This document shows, in pieces, positions 59,762-64,000 of a DNA stretch of 64,000 nucleotides (positions within the stretch are counted from its first letter, which is position 1; each line of letters begins with the position of its first letter). Both the position numbers and the translations under genes were made by a program. Under the pieces are notes generated by a model. That model was not told the origin of the DNA, did not search any database, and saw only the letters and a list, made by a program, of their open reading frames with translations. The stretch is from Adiantum capillus-veneris (lineage: Eukaryota > Streptophyta > Polypodiopsida > Polypodiales > Pteridaceae), in contig CM043953.1 in NCBI GenBank assembly GCA_014529385.2, positions 98,833,342 to 98,897,341 on the forward strand, given 5' to 3'.

Positions 59762-62700
59762 TTAAGAGATCTCTCTCTCATCCTCGCATAACTCAGCATA
59801 ACTTCCTATATCTATATAGAGCTCTCCGTTTAAACACATATCCTCTGTTTCATTTTGTAGCTCCTCTGCATGCACCCCATATAGAGTAGTAGCATCTTGA
59901 TGCTCGTCTGGCACCACCGCAGCGGCTTCTGATTGAGCATCTTCTCTGATCTCCTCCATTGATGCCGTTGTGATTGGCACATAGTAGCCTTCATACGTCC
60001 TTGCACTACGAGGGGCTACCTCTATGACGTACCACCAGTTTGATGTAGACTTTGTAGGATGAAATATTACCTGCCAGAGCCACATAACTTACATGAGAGC
60101 TTTCAAGCACATAACTTGTAAAAGGGGAATGTTAACTATTTACATACTTACTTGTTCACAATGCTCGGGTAGTACAAAAGTGTCTCTTAGGTCAGTCCAT
60201 TTCTTAGTAGAATCCACCTCAAGAAAACCAGACTCTCCTCTACGCACAGTAGCGTTGCGACCCTCCATGATTATCTTGAACCATTGCACGTCGAACAAGT
60301 CGACAAAAAATCCTCTGTAATCGATCCTCAAAATCTCTTGCAGCGTGTCGAAGTAAGTGAGTTCCGCCACCACAGGATCTGCATCAGAGGAACGTCGTCG
60401 ACTAGACTGTTCAAATTTTGCCATGATTCCACAATCTTGAGTAAAACGCTTTTTGTCGATTCGTTCCACCCTAAAATGTCGACCTTTACACCATGCTGCT
60501 GTGTATGACTTATACTACAACGAACAAAGATTATGAGTGGCCGTTCAAACGTTTATAAATAAAGTCACTTGCTAGTCGTACATTGCAAACTTACCTTGGT
60601 CGCGCAACCCCGAGAGTACTCCCACTCTTCCTCAGTCACTTAGTCACCGCATTGTTGTGCGCTTTTCAATTGGTTGTGCAACCATCTTAAGCTCATGAAG
60701 GTTGGTAGGCTCTCCAGAACCGCTGGATAGTGCATCGGTGGTCGTCTTCCCCGTCTCCACTCAATTCGTGCCCTTTGTCGCTCTTGCTTTGCATCCTCAT
60801 ATTGCGAAATCCACTTTTGCATCACTGGATTGTGAAGCATGCAAAATCGGTTGATTTTAGCCTCTAGATCTTCCGTCATCTTCTTCTCAACACCGAGATT
60901 GCACATGACAATCCCAGATATGCGCTCATCATCTATGGTTCGCCATAGCGTGTCCCGGGCTTTATCAAATCCGTCTAGCCACTCTCCATTGTACACTAGG
61001 GACTCTGATATCAACCAACCTTCTGCCATGCTACCCTCCGGACGTGCCTTTTGACGCACATATTCCTTAAGCGTTTTCATGAAACGTTCTAAGAAGAACA
61101 TCCATCTGGAATGAACTGTGCCAGCTATTTCCACCTCATCAACTATGTGAACAAGAAGATGCACCTGAATGGTTAGCATGGTAGTAGGAAAATGTTTCTC
61201 AAACATGCACACAAGCTCCGCAGCATTTAGTTTGGCGAATGGTATGGAGTCTACGTTGATCTCCTTTTGTGAGATCCATTGCACCAGCTTTGCAAGTTTG
61301 TAGATTGTGTTACGGATGTCGAGAGACAAACATCCCTCAATGGCAACCGGTAAAATAAACTGTAAAGTATGTGCAGCAATGATATTAAAGTCCACATTTT
61401 ATGCAATGATATTAAAGTCCACTATGAACGTACCTGACACATTTTATGCCAATCGTGTGACTTCAAACCGGTAAGCTTTCCTTCTTTAGTAAAACACGTT
61501 CGGAGCGAGTGCATTACGCCAGTGGGGGTCCGCAAAGATCGAATGGTCTCTTTTACTTTGCGTTCTTGGGCTCATGTGAAAATCCATGGTGCTTTAGGGA
61601 GTTTTATTGATCCATCAAACGCTGTTTGCGGCCAATATTGCTCCATACGATCCACATTTCTAAGGTCAACTCTGGCTCCCAAAGTATCTTTCTTGCCGGT
61701 CAGATGGTCCCATAGTAGATTACCCACATTCTTGAATATGTGCATTGGATCGAGCAAGTGATTGATCATGAGTCGGGGCCAGTATGGTAACTCGTACCAT
61801 AGAGATAGTCTCTTCATCCCTGCAGGCAATCCGTCATCGCACATCTCCTTCTGCTCTAACCATGTTTGTGCAGACATCCTTGGTGGCTCTCTTCCCAAAA
61901 AGCCGTCGCGTAACACATGATTCTCTGGAAGATACGCTTGATGACCTTCGTAGATTTGCTTCTTCAGTGAGGGTGCCCTACGTGCATTCAGTCTAGGTCC
62001 ACATGTGACACATGCTCTGTATCCGCTTGTTTGAAGCCCTGCATGTATACACATGATAATAGATCAACTATGGGAAAAAACAAGATTTACAGTGTCTGAG
62101 TGAGGAGTGTCAATAGATCACCTGAGCATTCTGTTAGCCCGGGATAGTCATGCATGGTCCACATTAGAATGCCTCTGATCAAAGCATTCCGTTGTCCTGT
62201 GTGTCGGCTCATATCCACCACCTCTATGCCAATCCACAATTGTTGTAGCTCTTCCAGTAGTGGATGAAGATACACATCCATATTCCCCACTTTATATCGC
62301 TCTGGCACAATCAAGCTTAGCCATAGGTGCCCCTTCTTCGTAGTCAACCACGGGGGAATGTTGTAGTTGACGATGACAACGGGCCATACACTGTAAGATG
62401 TTGATCTTTGACCAAATGGATTTACGCCATCCATAGCCAGGCCTAAGCGCAAATTTCGAGCTTCCCTGGCAAAATTCGACCATGTTCCATCTATATGTTT
62501 CCAGGCTGCGCAATCTGTAGGAATTCGTAGCACACCATCCAAAGATTTATTCTCCTCATGCCATGATGCTAGGGCGGCCATGGACTTACATTCGAAGAAA
62601 TTCTTGATGCGAGGAAGCAGAGGAAAATGTCGCAAAACCTTTTGTGGAATTTTTGTCCCGTGGAGATCTACTCGATATCTTTCGGAATCACATTTCGAAC

Positions 62701-63490
62701 ACTTCTCCATGTCTATGTATTCCCCTCTGAAAAGAATGCAGTCATTAGGACAAGCGTGGATAGAATTGTAATCCATCCCCAAGTTTCGCAAAATCTTTCT
62801 TGCTTCATCTCGGGAATCTGGCATCACATTGTCAGTTGGTAGTATGTGCTCTTTAAGCAATCTACACAACATAAAAATACGATACAGTCGTGTAAAAATC
62901 TATCAGATCATTATACATTTAGAGTTTTATTAAAGTAAACTAATTGTAATAGATCACCTGAAAAGCGCTGCGACGCTAGTGTCACTCCATCCAAACTTTG
63001 CCTGCATGTTGAGAAGAACCAGGAGTGCTTTCAATCTAGACATACGTGCTCCATTATACAATGGCGTATCGGCTTCACTTTTCATATCATCATAGATAAG
63101 CCTTTCTGAATCCATGATCGTCTCGATCATTTCATCAATCTCGGGCTCAAACATTGCCTCGTTGGGAATGTGCTCTGCATGATCATCCCCCGAGCTGTTA
63201 GAGGCTACATCTTGTGGCCTCACATATGCTGCTTGACCAAAGCGCCTGCGAACACGTCTATTGGGTTGCAAGATTGCTGCTTGTTGGCCAGCTTCAGAGT
63301 CCGACGAGTTATAATTGGCAACAACTCGATCTATAATAGATGGATCGAACTCGCCAAATTCGTGAACGTGCTGCAAAGAAACATGTCTTGTCCGTCGCAC
63401 AGCATGCTTGCATTGATTACAAGGACATAAGACCCTCGTTGAGAGATAGGTGTTTCGGTTGGACGGTCCCACATCCTCCTCACTACTCAT
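59762..63490 (-). pseudogene. CACTA TNP2-type transposase gene, six exons, two premature stops
   Basis: Predicted exons are 63490-62958, 62861-62122, 62038-61434, 61359-60595, 60514-60152 and 60070-59762; every junction has GT/AG and keeps the frame. Exon 1 has the CPCNQCKH zinc-like motif of the transposase-associated domain. Exon 2 carries the Transposase_21 core (GLAMDGVNPFGQ). Exon 4 holds the DUF4218 region (LVHIVDEVEIAGTVHSRWMF) and exons 5-6 the DUF4216 region (FFVDLFDVQWFKI). TGA at 61572-61574 and TAA at 60640-60642 fall inside exons 3 and 4, with clearly coding sequence on both sides. This enzyme family cuts the element ends; this copy should make only truncated protein unless the stops are read through. 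Confidence 0.85.
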
Positions 63491-63563
63491 AATGAGGATA
63501 AAAATCTTATAACCTGGACAACAAATTTAATATTCTATTGGCATTCTTCATCTTATCTCTCTC

Positions 63564-63628
<65 letters not shown>

Positions 63629-64000
63629 ACCTCACATTCTCTAGTCATGTCCAATCCCCGCACACCTCGGTCTAGAGGTGCACGGAGATCAGAACCACCG
63701 GGTTATAATCTCGTCTTTATTGGTCAATACCTATATTTGTGGGTACAAGAAATCTACACACCCACGTCTACATGATACTGCATGTAGTGAACAAAACCCC
63801 TTTGCCTCTTCTCTAGCTGTAGCACTTCACAGCATCTTAACATCTTTTCACAGTAGATCTTTTCACTGTTTGTCTAACTCTAAACCCTAAACAATAAGTA
63901 ATTCTTGCGTGGACTCGATCTAACGTAAATAAGCATAAATCTAAATAAACGTAAATCTAACTAAAAATAAACATAAATCTAATTTAACGTAAGTCTACAT
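63491..64000. other. CACTA sequence upstream of the transposase gene, with (CT)n
   Basis: A (CT)n tract at 63556-63626 with one G lies about 70 bp upstream of the start codon, a possible 5' UTR pyrimidine tract. The remainder to the window end has no gene I can support. Confidence 0.6.

Larger units (their letters stand above)
57568..64000 (-). mobile_element. CACTA (En/Spm-like) DNA transposon, right end outside window
   Basis: The left terminus is CACTACAAGAGG at 57568, joined directly to broken gypsy-2 sequence. AAA at 57565-57567 is the likely three-base target copy. Dense subterminal repeats follow, then two - strand genes typical of plant CACTA elements: a TNPA-like gene (58180-59489) and a TNP2-type transposase gene (59762-63490). 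The other terminus must lie past 64000. Confidence 0.88.

Overview
The window looks like a repeat-rich land-plant nuclear chromosome. It carries full plant-type LTR retrotransposons with tRNA-iMet-like primer sites, a CACTA transposon with plant TNP2-type genes, LINE and SINE remnants, very long AG/TG microsatellites and one intron-containing plant gene. The species cannot be read from the sequence; a large-genome plant such as a fern is my guess only.

Layout. 1-5018 is a Ty1/copia element on the + strand (copia-1), entering mid-5' LTR, with five in-frame stops and one frameshift. 5019-10234 is microsatellite-rich DNA with no gene I can support. 10409-24476 is a complete Ty3/gypsy element on the - strand (gypsy-1; 1,614-bp LTRs, TCGTT target duplication). 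It was later split by a full-length copia element (copia-2, 15191-20469) whose 1,449-codon gag-pol frame is open. Gypsy-1 sits in the first unit of a tandem host duplication whose second unit (24869-25413) is an empty-site paralogue. 25616-27731 (+) is the only ordinary gene: a three-exon TauD/TfdA-family 2-oxoglutarate/Fe(II) dioxygenase resembling Arabidopsis At3g21360. 30725-39751 is a decayed gypsy element of another lineage (gypsy-3, - strand, about 2-kb LTRs, apparently two RNase H regions). 39752-50224 holds small repeats: a 1,338-bp TTAA-flanked inverted-repeat element, a LINE 3' fragment ending in poly(A), a tRNA-derived SINE, hairpins and microsatellites.

50225-57567 is a second member of the gypsy-1 family (gypsy-2, - strand). 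It is interrupted by a 3,731-bp non-autonomous copia element (52908-56638) with apparently identical 190-bp LTRs, a perfect ATTAT target duplication and one open gag-protease-remnant-RT frame. Gypsy-2 is cut at 57567 by the terminus of a CACTA transposon, which fills the rest of the window with a TNP2-type transposase gene and a second TNPA-like gene, both on the - strand and both with premature stops.

The window is therefore mainly a record of nested insertions: gypsy into host DNA, copia into gypsy, CACTA into gypsy. The ages implied by LTR similarity run from recent (copia-2, gypsy-1) to apparently very recent (the mini-copia). Many of the premature stops look like C-to-T changes at CG, CAG or CAA sites. 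Apart from the dioxygenase gene I see no host pathway or operon-like system. The best candidate for something undescribed is the mini-copia element, followed by the TTAA-flanked element.
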